Source: Rugosimonospora acidiphila (GTDB taxonomy: Bacteria; Actinomycetota; Actinomycetes; Mycobacteriales; Micromonosporaceae). From it: a stretch of 64,000 bases of DNA. The DNA lies in assembly GCF_039543385.1 (NCBI RefSeq), contig NZ_BAABJQ010000004.1, forward strand, positions 248,001 through 312,000. Direction: 5' to 3'. The notes beneath the pieces are model-generated. The model did no database searches and was not told the DNA's origin. It was given only the letters and a program-made list of their open reading frames with translations. Numbering within the stretch: position 1 is the stretch's first letter; the number at the start of each line of letters is the position of its first letter. Of the stretch, positions 52,603 through 62,700 are shown one piece after another. The position numbers were made by a program, and so were the translations under genes.

Positions 52603-52631
52603 ATAATGACAAATAGTACCAAAATTCCCAA
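52603..52631 (-). promoter_or_regulatory. Candidate ffh promoter
   Basis: In an unusually AT-rich island on the minus strand, TTGGGA (52631-52626) is followed after exactly 17 bases by CATTAT (52608-52603). This would give a transcript with a leader of about 130 bases before the ffh GTG. Confidence 0.5.
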
Positions 52632-52702
52632 TGCCCGTTAGGTCGCTTCCCCCGAAAGGCGGGACAGGAGGTCGCGGGGCCGGACGAGCCCGCGCGGCAC
52701 GG

Positions 52703-54943
52703 TCATTCGGCGGCGGCCAGGACCGCCCTCTCCACCTCGGACCGCGCCGCCGGATCGGACCACTGGCCGAGCAGGTAGAAGGCGTCCACGACGTCCCCGC
52801 CGAGCGTGGAGATGCGGGCCGCGCGCACCTCCGCGCCCGCCCCCTCCAGGGCGCGGGCGATCCGGTACAGCAGCCCGGACGCGTCCGCCGCGCGCAGTTC
52901 CAGCACCGCGGCGTCGGTCGCCGCGTCCCGGTGCCAGACCACCCTCGCCGCCGCCCCGTCGGCCCGGACCGGTTTCCGCCGGTTCAGCCGCTCGGGCAGC
53001 TGCCCCAGCGCCGCCCGGCGCAGATCCGCCTGCAGCGCCTCGGCATCGGGCAGGGCGCCGAACCGGGCCTGCACCGCGCACTGCACCAGCGTCCGGCCCT
53101 CGACCGAGGACACGTCGGCGGTGACCACGTCGAGCCGGTGCAGATCGAGGCACCCGGCCACCGCCGCGAGCAGTCCTCGCCGGTCGGTGGCGGCCACCGC
53201 GACCCGCTCCCCGTCGATGTGTACCGCCGGCAGCGGCCCGGCGACCAGCCCGCGGTCCGGGCTCGGCGCGGGCGGCACCTCGCCGGTGTCCAGAGTGGAC
53301 CTGACCCGGTCCACGAGGGACGCGACCAGCCGGCCCTTCCACCGTGACCACGCACCCGGCCCGGTCGCGGCGGCGTCGGCCCGGGTCAACCCGTACAACA
53401 GGTCCAGGGTGGTGACGTCGCCGACCGCCTCGGCGACCCGCCGGATGGTGACCGGGTCGGCCAGATCCCGGCGGGTGGCCACATCGGGCAGCAGCAGGTG
53501 CAGCCGGACCAGCTTCTCCACCATGGCGGCGTCCCCGGGCGGCAGCCCGAGTTCGGCGGTGATCCGGGCCGCCACGGGCGCGCCCAGCACGCTGTGGTCG
53601 GGCGGCGTTCCGGGCCGTGGGGAGGGCAGACCCTTGCCGATGTCGTGCAGGAACGCGGCCAGTACCAGAAGATCCGGCCGGGCCACCTCGCGGGCGAACG
53701 CCGTCGCCTCGGCCGCGGCCTGCACCAGGTGGCGATCCACCGTGTACAGGTGCACCGGGTTGTGCTGCGGCAGGCCGCGCAGCCGGCTCCACTCCGGTAG
53801 CCAGCCCACCACCAGCCCGTACCGGTCGCACGCCTCCCAGGTGGGCACCAGGCCGGCGCCCGAGCCGAGCAGCGTCAGCAGCGCCTCCCGGGCGGTCGCC
53901 GGCCACGGGGTGGGTGGCGGCGGGCAGAACGCGGCCAGCCACTCCAGCGTGGCGCGTGCGATCGGCAGCCGTGCGTTCGCCGCCGCGGCGGCCACCCGCA
54001 GCGCCAGGCCGGGCTCCGGGCGGGGCCCGACCGCGGTCCGGGCGAGCACCGCCTCGCCGTCCTGCTCCACAACGTCCCGGCCGATCGGCCGGCGGCTCGG
54101 CGACCGGGAGGGCCGGTTCCACCGGTCCATCGCGCGCCACGCGTCGTCGACCGCGTACGCGACGGCCCGCGCGTCCTGCGCGACGCGGCGCAGCAGCGCG
54201 TCCCCGTCGGCCAGGTCGAGCAGGTGCGCGACCGCCTCGCGGTCCTGGGCGAGCAGCCGGTCGACCCGGCGCCCGGCGGTCACGTGCAGGGCGTCGCGGA
54301 CGTCGAGCAGCCGGGTGTGCGCCGCCCGGACCGCGGGCCGGGCCGCGTCCGCCACCCCGGCCATGCCCACGCCGCGCAGGATCGACACGTCACGCAGGCC
54401 GCCCCGGGCCTCCTTGACGTCGCCCTCCAGCAGGAAGGCCAGCTCGCCGTGGGTCTGCCAGCGGCCGGTGGTCACCTCGCGCAGCGCCGGCAGTACCTGC
54501 GCCGCGGTGCGCCGCCACTGCTGGGCCGCCTGGCCGCGCAGGGCGAGCGCCAGCTCCCGGTCGCCGGCGAGGTAGCGCAGGTCGAGCAGGCCGAGCGCGA
54601 CCTTGACGTCCTGCCGGGCCACGGCCAGGGCCTCGGGCACGGTACGCACCGAATGGTCGAGGCCGACCCGGGCGTCCCAGATCGGGTACCACAGCGCGTC
54701 GGCCAGCTCCCGGATCTCCGGCCCGCCCCGGTGCAGCAGCATCAGGTCGACGTCCCCGTGCGGTGCGCACTCCCGCCGGCCCAGGCCACCGACCGCCACC
54801 AGCGCCACCTGGGGGCTGGTCTCCGGCAGCAGGGCGGCCAGCCAAGAGTCGAGCGCCGCCGCACGCGCCTCGCGTGCGGCGGCGCCCACCGTCGTGCGAT
54901 CGATCACCCGCGCCGGCTCAGAGCGCGTCGAGACCACGCTCAC
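52703..54943 (-). CDS. glnD: Bifunctional PII nucleotidyltransferase/removing enzyme GlnD
   Basis: A 746-residue nitrogen sensor that modifies PII and removes the modification. The nucleotidyltransferase motif is GGLGRRE (52-58) with D64 and D66, a helical linker follows, the HD phosphohydrolase motif is FLHDIGKG (about 411), and two ACT domains occupy the C-terminal third. In actinobacteria GlnD adenylylates PII at Y51. The start is uncertain: GTG 54943 overlaps glnB by 26 bases, and later GTG codons near 54937 and 54906 are possible. It is the third gene of the amt-glnB-glnD operon. Confidence 0.94.
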   Translation of the reverse strand: MSVVSTRSEPARVIDRTTVGAAAREARAAALDSWLAALLPETSPQVALVAVGGLGRRECAPHGDVDLMLLHRGGPEIRELADALWYPIWDARVGLDHSVRTVPEALAVARQDVKVALGLLDLRYLAGDRELALALRGQAAQQWRRTAAQVLPALREVTTGRWQTHGELAFLLEGDVKEARGGLRDVSILRGVGMAGVADAARPAVRAAHTRLLDVRDALHVTAGRRVDRLLAQDREAVAHLLDLADGDALLRRVAQDARAVAYAVDDAWRAMDRWNRPSRSPSRRPIGRDVVEQDGEAVLARTAVGPRPEPGLALRVAAAAANARLPIARATLEWLAAFCPPPPTPWPATAREALLTLLGSGAGLVPTWEACDRYGLVVGWLPEWSRLRGLPQHNPVHLYTVDRHLVQAAAEATAFAREVARPDLLVLAAFLHDIGKGLPSPRPGTPPDHSVLGAPVAARITAELGLPPGDAAMVEKLVRLHLLLPDVATRRDLADPVTIRRVAEAVGDVTTLDLLYGLTRADAAATGPGAWSRWKGRLVASLVDRVRSTLDTGEVPPAPSPDRGLVAGPLPAVHIDGERVAVAATDRRGLLAAVAGCLDLHRLDVVTADVSSVEGRTLVQCAVQARFGALPDAEALQADLRRAALGQLPERLNRRKPVRADGAAARVVWHRDAATDAAVLELRAADASGLLYRIARALEGAGAEVRAARISTLGGDVVDAFYLLGQWSDPAARSEVERAVLAAAE

Positions 54944-55256
54944 CGGTCCGCACCCGGATCACCTCTTCGACCGGGGTGACCCAGACCTTGCCGTCGCCGA
55001 TCTTGCCGGTACGGGCGGCGGCGACGATAGCGTCGACCACCTTGTCCAGGTCGATCTCGTCGGTCACCACCTCGACCCGGATCTTGGGCAGGAACTCCAC
55101 GGTGTACTCGGCGCCCCGGTACACCTCGGTGTGCCCCTTCTGCCGGCCATAGCCCTGCACCTCGCTGACGGTCAAGCCGGCCACGCCCAGGGCGTGCAGC
55201 GCCTCCTTGACCGCGTCGAGCTGGTACGGCTTGATGACCGCGGTCACCAGCTTCAT
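54918..55256 (-). CDS. glnB: Nitrogen regulatory protein PII
   Basis: The 112-residue trimeric signal protein that reports nitrogen, ATP and 2-oxoglutarate status. It begins MKLVTAVIKPYQLDAVKEAL, the T-loop has YGRQKGHTEVYRGAEY with the modification site Y51, and TGKIGDGKVWV is the C-loop. ATG at 55256 follows GGAGGG at 8 bases, so the 7-residue upstream extension is rejected. Placed 25 bases after amt, it probably blocks the ammonium channel when modified or unmodified, as known for the GlnK/AmtB pair. Confidence 0.98.
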   Translation of the reverse strand: MKLVTAVIKPYQLDAVKEALHALGVAGLTVSEVQGYGRQKGHTEVYRGAEYTVEFLPKIRVEVVTDEIDLDKVVDAIVAAARTGKIGDGKVWVTPVEEVIRVRTGERGLDAL

Positions 55257-55281
55257 GCTCAGTCCCTCCATCACCAAGACG

Positions 55282-56694
55282 TTAACCGGCTACCTTTTCG
55301 GACTCCGGATCCGGCTCCGCCGCCGGGCCGGGCACCGCGGGCTTCGGCGCGCCGGACTTCGGCGCCTCGGACTTCGGCGCGCCGACCCCGGCCAGGGCGA
55401 ACGCGCCGGCGCCGCCGCCGCCGGCCGCCGGCGAGAACTCGTACGCGCTCTCCGCGTGCTCGGCCACGTCGATGCCCTCCACCTCGACCTCACGGCTGGT
55501 ACGCAGCCCGATGGTCTTATTGATCAAGGTGCCGAGCAGGTACGCGACGCCGAACGAGAACACCGAGACGATGGCGCTCGCCAGGGCCTGGCGCCACAGG
55601 GCACCCACGCCGCCACCGTAGAACAGGCCGTTGTGCTTAACGTAGCTGCTGATCGCGCCGCTGCCGAACAGGCCGATCCAGAGGGAACCGATCCACCCGC
55701 CGGTGAAGTGCACGCCGACGACGTCGAGCGAGTCGTCGAAGCCCAGCTTGTACTTGACGCTCACGGCCATCGCGCAGACCCCGCCGGCGACCAGCCCGAG
55801 CAGGACCGCGGCGTACGGGGCGATGTAGGCACAGGCCGGGGTGATCGCGACCAGGCCGGCCACCGCGCCCGAGGAGCCACCGACCATGGTGGGCCGGCCG
55901 TTCTTGCGTACCCACTCCACGATGATCCAGCCGAGGAACCCGGCGGCGGTCGCCACCTGGGTGTTCACGAACGCCAGCGCGGTCAGGTTGTCGGCGGTCA
56001 GCTCGGAGCCCGCGTTGAATCCGAACCAGCCGAACCACAGCAACCCCGCGCCCAGCGCCACGAACGGGACGTTGTGCGGCTTGAAGCTCTCCTTCGGCCA
56101 GCCGACCCGCCTGCCGAGCACCAGCGCGAGGCCGAGCGCCGCCGAGCCGGCGTTGATGTGCACCGCGGTTCCACCGGCGAAGTCCAGTGCGCCGATCTTG
56201 GTGGCGATGAAGCCGCCGCCCCAGACCCAGTGCGCCACGGGGACGTAGACGATGGTGAACCAGCCGAACGCGAACACCAGCCAACCGCTGAACTTCGTCC
56301 GGTCGGAGATCGAGCCGCTGATCAGGGCGACCGTGATGACCGCGAACATCATCTGGAACGCCAGCACGACGTAGGTGGGAATGCCCGTGGACAGCCACAT
56401 CTCGCCAACGAACGTCTTGTTGCCGAGGTACTGGGTGAAGCTACCGATGATTTCGTTGGCACCGGAGCTGGAGTTGGTGCCGAATGCGAACGAGAAGCCG
56501 TAAATAAGCCACAGGACGGAGACGAGCCCGATGCACGAGAAGCTCATCATCATCATGTTGAGCACGCTCTTGGAGCGGTTCAGGCCGCCGTAGAAGAACG
56601 CCAGACCCGGAGTCATAAGCAGTACGAGCGCGGACGAGACCAGCAACCACGTGGTGTTGCCGGTATCGAGCGCCGATGGATCAGCGAGCAGCAC
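55282..56694 (-). CDS. amt: Ammonium transporter
   Basis: A 470-residue Amt channel with 11 predicted membrane helices. The twin-histidine pore residues fall in AHWVWGGGF and GVHFTGGWIGSLW. The family stretch ALDFAGGTAVHINAGSAALG is present. The C-terminal 60 residues add a Gly/Ala tail with APKSEAPKSGAPK repeats. It starts with GTG at 56694. It heads the amt-glnB-glnD operon, and a GlnR-type operator lies about 110 bases upstream, consistent with expression under nitrogen limitation. Confidence 0.97.
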   Translation of the reverse strand: MLLADPSALDTGNTTWLLVSSALVLLMTPGLAFFYGGLNRSKSVLNMMMMSFSCIGLVSVLWLIYGFSFAFGTNSSSGANEIIGSFTQYLGNKTFVGEMWLSTGIPTYVVLAFQMMFAVITVALISGSISDRTKFSGWLVFAFGWFTIVYVPVAHWVWGGGFIATKIGALDFAGGTAVHINAGSAALGLALVLGRRVGWPKESFKPHNVPFVALGAGLLWFGWFGFNAGSELTADNLTALAFVNTQVATAAGFLGWIIVEWVRKNGRPTMVGGSSGAVAGLVAITPACAYIAPYAAVLLGLVAGGVCAMAVSVKYKLGFDDSLDVVGVHFTGGWIGSLWIGLFGSGAISSYVKHNGLFYGGGVGALWRQALASAIVSVFSFGVAYLLGTLINKTIGLRTSREVEVEGIDVAEHAESAYEFSPAAGGGGAGAFALAGVGAPKSEAPKSGAPKPAVPGPAAEPDPESEKVAG

Positions 56695-56801
56695 GCCGCC
56701 CTCCTCGGTGTGAGTTCCTCCCTCCGGCGGTGGCAGCGTCGCCCGATCGCCGGTTGCGCGGAACTCTCGCGCCCCGCTGTTTCGCGCGAGGTCGCTGCCC
56801 G

Positions 56802-56838
56802 GTTACCGACGCGTGACGTGATGTTTCGTACGTGTGAA
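56802..56838. promoter_or_regulatory. Two tandem GlnR-type operator boxes upstream of amt
   Basis: On the minus strand, read toward amt, the region is TTCAC-n6-GAAAC, then 5 bases, then GTCAC-n6-GTAAC. The published actinomycete GlnR box is about gTnAC-n6-GnAAC, often in two tandem boxes. The second box fits fully and the first at 9 of the fixed positions except one. It lies 108 bases upstream of the amt GTG. Confidence 0.72.
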
Positions 56839-56884
56839 GAAACGCTCACGAGGCGCCGAACCCGCGCTCGACCGGCCGAACGGA

Positions 56885-57673
56885 CTAACGGAGGGCGTAC
56901 TCCAGGGCATTGCGCTCGTAGTCGATCAGCCGAAGATCCCGCATCGGGCGGCGGAGGTGCCCCTTGTGCACGATCCGCACGAAGGCCGGGTCGCCGGCGG
57001 CGGCCATCCGCCGGATGCCCTCGACGTGATCCACGATCCGCTTACGGATCGTGCGCACCAGGCGGTGACGGTCCCGGTCGCTCAGCCCGTACGCGTCGGC
57101 GAACAGCCTCAACCGGCGCGGCCGGTCCGGGCGCCGCCAGCCCAGCGTGTAGGAGTCCCGGTCGGAGAACAGCGGTACCCACGTCCACGCCGCGTACGCC
57201 ACATCGTAGATGCGCGCGCCGGGCGAGCAGAGGTCGAAGTCGATCATCGCGAGGGTGCCGTCCGGGCGCCAGACCACGTTGTGCGGCGCCACGTCGTGGT
57301 GACAGATCACCTCGGTGTCCGGCGGGGGCGGCCCAAACGAGCGCCACACCGCACCCGGCTGCGGACGGAATCCGTACTGCGCGTCGTGGAACATGCGCAG
57401 CATCCGGGCCACGGCCACCAGCGCCTCGTCGGTCACCCAGTCGGGGCCCAGCGGGTACGACCCGCACTCCCCCTCCAGGTACGACAGCACCTCACGGCCG
57501 CGCTCGTCGATGCCGAGGACACGCGGGGAACCGGTGAACCCGACGTACTCCAGATGCCGCAGCAGCGCGTGTACCGCCGGGGTCCACGGACCGCAGCCTC
57601 TCCGTACCGTGTCTCCCACCCGCACCACCGTGCTGGTATTGCCACCCAGCAGCGGGATCTCCTGTTGCGTCAC
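56885..57673 (-). CDS. APH/choline-kinase-like phosphotransferase
   Basis: A 262-residue small-molecule kinase of the APH superfamily. The catalytic loop is VICHHDVAPHNVVW with catalytic Asp and Asn, and the metal loop MIDFDLCSPGARIYD. The N-terminal part begins QQEIPLLGGNTSTVVRVGDTVRR, a form seen in several actinobacterial phosphotransferases of unknown substrate. It begins with GTG at 57673. It reads toward amt but ends before the GlnR operator, so it is not part of the nitrogen operon. Confidence 0.85.
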   Translation of the reverse strand: MTQQEIPLLGGNTSTVVRVGDTVRRGCGPWTPAVHALLRHLEYVGFTGSPRVLGIDERGREVLSYLEGECGSYPLGPDWVTDEALVAVARMLRMFHDAQYGFRPQPGAVWRSFGPPPPDTEVICHHDVAPHNVVWRPDGTLAMIDFDLCSPGARIYDVAYAAWTWVPLFSDRDSYTLGWRRPDRPRRLRLFADAYGLSDRDRHRLVRTIRKRIVDHVEGIRRMAAAGDPAFVRIVHKGHLRRPMRDLRLIDYERNALEYALR

Positions 57674-57729
57674 TCCCCACCCATCGCCGACGGCACTGAT
57701 TACTCCGGCACCGTGACCGTTCCCCGAGG

Positions 57730-58953
57730 CTACGCGTTAACGCCGAGCAACGCGTCGACGAACGCCTCCGGTTCGAACGGCGCCAGATCGTCCGGTCCCT
57801 CGCCCAGTCCGACCAACTTCACGGGAATGCCCAGGTTGCGCTGTACCGCGATGACGATCCCGCCCTTCGCGGTCCCGTCGAGCTTGGTCAGCACCACCCC
57901 GGTGACGTCCACCACTTCGGTGAAGACGCGGGCCTGGGTCAGCCCGTTTTGCCCGGTGGTGGCGTCGAGTACCAGCAGCGTCTCGTCGACCGGCCCGTGC
58001 CGCTCCACCACGCGCTTGACCTTGCCCAGTTCGTCCATCAAACCGACCTTGTTCTGCAGCCGCCCCGCGGTGTCGATCAGCACCGTATCGGTGCCCGCCT
58101 CGATCCCCCGGCGTACCGCGTCGAACGCGACCGCCGCCGGGTCCCCGGCCTCCCGACCCCGGACCACCTCGGCCCCGACCCGCCCGGCCCAGGTGGCCAG
58201 TTGGTCGGCGGCGGCGGCGCGGAAGGTGTCCGCGGCGCCGAGCACCACGGTGTGACCGTCCGCGACCAGTACTCGCGCGATCTTTCCGCAGGTGGTCGTC
58301 TTGCCGGAGCCGTTGACCCCGACCACCAGCAGGACGGCGGGCCGGCCGTCGTGCGGGGTGGCCGCGAGGCTGCGGTCCGCCTTCGGGTCCAGCGCGCCGA
58401 CGAGCTCCTCGCGCAGCAGCGACCGCAACTCGTCCGGGGTACGGGTGCCCAGCACCCGGGTGCGCTCGCGCAGCCGCTCCACGATCTCCCGGGTCGGCTC
58501 CACGCCGACGTCGGCGGTGATCAGGCTGTCCTCCAGGTCCTCCCACGCCTCGTCGTCCAGCCGGTCCCTGGACAGCACCGCGAGCAGGCCACGGCCCAGC
58601 GCGTTCTGCGAGCGGGACAGCCGGGAGCGCAGCCGCACCAGCCGGCCGGCGGTCGGCGCGGGCGCCTCGACGGTGGGCGGCGCCTCCACCTCGATCTCCG
58701 GCTGCACGGCCACCGGCGGCACGACCTCGACCGTCGGCGGCACGACCTCGACCGTCGGCGGCGCGGCCTCGACCGTCGGCGGCGCGGCGGCGCTCGGCGG
58801 CGGGGCGGTCTGTACCGGAGGCGCCTGCGGCGCGCCCGCGGTCGGCTCCTCCGGCGGAGCCGGGGGCCGCCGTGACGACTGCCGAACCACGAGGCCAAGG
58901 CCGACGACGAGGAACACGCCGAGCACGATGAGGACGTAGACGTACCACTGCAT
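57730..58953 (-). CDS. ftsY: Signal recognition particle receptor FtsY
   Basis: The 407-residue SRP receptor. An N-terminal transmembrane segment (WYVYVLIVLGVFLVVGLGLVV) anchors it, unlike the amphipathic tail of E. coli FtsY. A Pro/Val/Glu-rich linker with PTVEVVPP repeats follows to about residue 100. The NG domain has VNGSGKTTT, DTFRAAAADQL, DTAGR and TKLDGTAKGG. It starts with ATG at 58953. It forms the conserved smc-ftsY neighbourhood with a HAD gene inserted between. Confidence 0.97.
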   Translation of the reverse strand: MQWYVYVLIVLGVFLVVGLGLVVRQSSRRPPAPPEEPTAGAPQAPPVQTAPPPSAAAPPTVEAAPPTVEVVPPTVEVVPPVAVQPEIEVEAPPTVEAPAPTAGRLVRLRSRLSRSQNALGRGLLAVLSRDRLDDEAWEDLEDSLITADVGVEPTREIVERLRERTRVLGTRTPDELRSLLREELVGALDPKADRSLAATPHDGRPAVLLVVGVNGSGKTTTCGKIARVLVADGHTVVLGAADTFRAAAADQLATWAGRVGAEVVRGREAGDPAAVAFDAVRRGIEAGTDTVLIDTAGRLQNKVGLMDELGKVKRVVERHGPVDETLLVLDATTGQNGLTQARVFTEVVDVTGVVLTKLDGTAKGGIVIAVQRNLGIPVKLVGLGEGPDDLAPFEPEAFVDALLGVNA

Positions 58954-59173
58954 GACAGAATCCTGGCAGACATCGCGCCCGGAGGCGCGGCGGCCCGCCC
59001 ACCCGGCCGTGGATGCCGTCTATCGCGAGCTCAGGAGTGGAGTCGCCCCGGACGAGCCAGCCGGGCGCGCAGCCCCTGGACGATCGTCTCCAGCCCGGAC
59101 TCGAAGGCCGCGTCGCCCTGTCGCTCGATCGAGGTGAACTAGTTCCCGTTCTCGCGACTCGCCGGGCTTTCCG

Positions 59174-59797
59174 CTACTCGGGCGAGGACGTTGCCGTGGC
59201 CAGGCCCAGCGCCGCCCGCACGTACGGCAGGTCGACGGGGCCGGACCAGCGCAGCGCCGAGAGGCCGGCAGCCCGGGCACCGTTGACGTACCGCTCCGAG
59301 TCGTCCACGAACAGGCACTGGCGCGGCGGTATCCCGAGCTGGGCGCAGGCCGCCTGAAAGTAGCCGGGCGCGGGCTTGGCCACCCGGATCACCGAGGAAT
59401 TGATCACCACGTCCAGCTCGTCGACCAGGTCGAGCAGGGCCAGGTCGGCGTCGAGCCGGTCGGTGGCGTTGGTGGCCAGGCCGGTGCGGATACCGGCCGC
59501 CCGGGCCTCCCGGACGAGCCCGAGCACGTCCGGGTCCACCTCACCCCGGTACAGCTCCCACTCGACGACCGCCTCCGGCTCACCGAGCGCCTCGGCGACG
59601 CTGCTCATCCAGTCGGCGTGGCTGGCCTCACCGGTGATCGCCGGTATCACCCGGGACGGCGTGAACGCGGTGCGCGCCAAGGTACCGGGCGGCAGCTCGT
59701 ACCGCTGCTCGACGGTGAGGGACACCTGGGGGTCCCAGCGGCGCAGCACGCCGTCCATGTCGACCAGCAGGCCGGTGGCGATGGGCCTCGAGGTCAC
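59174..59797 (-). CDS. HAD-superfamily hydrolase
   Basis: A 207-residue haloacid-dehalogenase-like phosphatase. Motif I is LLVDMDGVL (nucleophile Asp), motif II Thr is in TGLATNATD, motif III Lys in VAKPAPGYF, and motif IV is FVDDSERYV. The cap is the small helical C1 type. GTG at 59797 overlaps the smc stop by 4 bases (GTGA), so it is translationally coupled to smc. The physiological phosphate ester is unknown. Confidence 0.92.
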   Translation of the reverse strand: MTSRPIATGLLVDMDGVLRRWDPQVSLTVEQRYELPPGTLARTAFTPSRVIPAITGEASHADWMSSVAEALGEPEAVVEWELYRGEVDPDVLGLVREARAAGIRTGLATNATDRLDADLALLDLVDELDVVINSSVIRVAKPAPGYFQAACAQLGIPPRQCLFVDDSERYVNGARAAGLSALRWSGPVDLPYVRAALGLATATSSPE

Positions 59798-62700
59798 CCG
59801 AGCACCGCCCCGTCGATCGCGTCCTCGTCGCGGCCGAGGCGCTGGCTGATCACCTGGGTGACGCCGTTGCGCATGGTCACGCCGTACAGCGCGTCGGCGA
59901 TCTCCATGGTGCGCTTCTGGTGCGTGATGATGATCAATTGGCTGCGGTCCCGTAGCTGCTGAAGCAGCGTGAGCAGCCGGCCGAGGTTGACGTCGTCGAG
60001 CGCGGCCTCGACCTCGTCCATGATGTAGAACGGGCTGGGCCGCGCGCGGAAGATCGCGCACAGCAACGCGACGGCGGTCAGCGAGCGCTCGCCTCCGGAC
60101 AGCAGCGACAGGCGCTTGATCTTCTTGCCCGGCGGCCTGGCCTCGACCTCGATGCCGGTGGTGAGCATGTCGTCCGGCTCGGTGAGCACCAGCCGGCCCT
60201 CGCCGCCGGGGAACAGCACCCGGAACACCTCTTCGAACTCGCGTGCGGTGTCGTGGTAGGCGGAGGTGAAGACCTCCAGGATCCGGTCGTCCACGTCCTT
60301 GACCACGGTGAGCAGGTCGCGACGGGTGTTCTTGAGGTCCTCCAGCTGGTCGGAGAGGAACTTGTAGCGCTCCTCCAGCGCCGCGAACTCCTCCAGGGCC
60401 AGCGGGTTCACCTTGCCCAGCAGGGTCAGCTCGCGCTCGGCCTTGGCCGCACGCTTCTCCTGGGTCGCGCGGTCGAACGGCACCGGCGAGGGCTCGGGCT
60501 TGCCGGCCGCCTCGGCGGCCAACAGGTCGGCCGCGGTCGGCGGCACATCGATGGACGGCCCGTACTCGGCGAGCAGCGTCTCCACGTCGATGCCGAAGTC
60601 CTCGCCGGCCTTGGCCTCCAGCTGCTCGATGCGCAGCCGCTGCTCGGCGCGGGCCACCTCGTCCCGGTGCACCTCCGAGGTCAGCCGCTCCAGGTCGCCG
60701 GCCAGCCGGCCGGCGCTGCCACGCACCTCGGACAGTTCGGCCTCGCGTGCCGAACGGGCCGCGGCGATCTCGTCGCGCTGCTGCGCGGCGGCGGCCAGTG
60801 ATCCGGCGATGCGCTCCAGCGCGATCCGGGCGCCCGCGGCCACCGCCTCGGAGATCCGGGCGCCCCGGGCCCGGGCGGCCCGGCGGGCCGCGGCACGCTC
60901 CCGTGCGGCACGCTCCGCAGCGGCCTGCCGCGCCAGCGCGTCCGCCCGGCCGGACAGGGCACCGACCCGCTCCTCGGCGGTACGCACGGCCAGGCGTACC
61001 TCCATCTCGTTCTGCCGGGCCTGCGGCACCAGCGCGCCGAGCTGGTCGCGCTCCGCGCTGGACGGATCGTCCTCGATCGGTGTGGACTCGGCCAGCCGCA
61101 GCCGCTCCTCCAGCTCGGCCAGCGCGGACAGGCCCTGCTCCCGGGCCGCCTCGGCCTTGGTCCGCGCGGCGCCGAGCCGGTCGGCCTCGGCCCGGGCGGA
61201 CCTGGCCGCGGCGCCCAGCTCGGCCAGTCGGCGGGAGAACGCGTTGCGCTGGCCCTCCGCCTCCCGGCGCAAAGCCGCCGCCGCGGTCTCCGCCTCCTTG
61301 CGCTCGGCGACCTCGGCCCTGGCCCCGTCGAGCTGCGCGCGTAGCAGCTCCAGCCCGGCATTCGCCTCGGAGCGGCGCTGCCGCGCCTCGTCGACCGCCG
61401 CCTGCACCTCGATGTAGCTCTGCGCCTTGGCCGAGCCGCCGGCCGCGACCCAGGCCCCGACCACGTCACCGTCCGGGGTAACCCCGCGCAGATTCGGGTG
61501 GGCCGCCACCAGATCACGAGCCGCGTCGAGATTCGGCACCAGCACCACGTCGCCCAGCGCGTGCGTCAGCGCGGGGCGTAGCTCTTCGGCGCAGCGCACG
61601 ACGTCCAGTGCCCAGACCGAGCCGTCCGGCAGGGCCGGTCGGCCGGCGGTGGGATCGGCGCCCGCAGGTCCGGGCGAGCCGACGAACAGCGTCGCGCGGC
61701 CGGCGTCCTGCTCCTTGAGCAGCCCCATGGCGGCGGTCACGTCGTCCACGCCGGAAACCGCCACCGCGTCGGCCAGCGCACCGAGCGCCGCGGCGAGCGC
61801 GGCCTCGTGGCCGGGTTCGACCGCGAGTAGCGCCGCCACGCTGCCCAGCACTCCCGGAATCCGATCGGTCGCGGCGAGCAGCGCGCCAGCGCCATCCTTG
61901 CGCCGCAGTCCCAGGGCGAGAGCCTCCTCGCGGGCCTTCCACTCGGACGCCTCGCGCTCGGCCTTGCGCTCCGCCTCGCCCAGCTCGCGGGCCCGGGCCC
62001 GGGCCGTCTCGTGCGCCTGGGTCACCGCGGCGTGCCTGGCCACCAGGTCGGCGTCCTCGTCCTCCAGGCCGTCGGACTCCTCCTGGGCGGCGCCGAGCTG
62101 CCCCTCGGCCAGTTCGGCCCGCTCGCGCGCCTCGGCCCAGGCGGTCGCGTGCCGGGCCATCTCCTCCTCGGCGGCGGTGGTCCGGGTCCGGGCGGCGTCG
62201 ACCTGGCCGGTCAGCTTGGCCAGCCCCTCGCGCCGGTCGGCGATCGCCTTCACCGCCGCCACCAGCGCCCGCTCGGCCTCGGCCAGCTGCCGCTCCAGCC
62301 CCTGCCGGCGCTCCACCGCCTCGGACAGCCGGTCCTCGTCCGCTTCCAGGGCGGCGCGCAGCTCGCTCTCCTGGGCGCGCACCTTCTCCGCCTCGGCCGC
62401 CAACTGGTCGGGGTCGCGGCCGGGACGCTCGTCCTCGGGGGTGGCCGACAGGTGGCGCAGCCGCTCGGTGGCCAGCTGCTCGGACGACCTGAACCGCTCC
62501 TGAAGCGCGGAGAGCTGATACCAGGTCTCCTGGGCACGGGCGAGAATCGGGGCATCCGCGGCGTGTTCAGTCTCCAATGCCGCCAATCGGGCCTGTACCG
62601 AGCTCAGCCCGGCCTCGGTCTCCTCCCGCCGCTGGCGCAGCGCCGACTCGTCGGCGATCTCCTTCTCCAGCGTCTCGCGCAGCGTGGCCAGGTCATCGGC

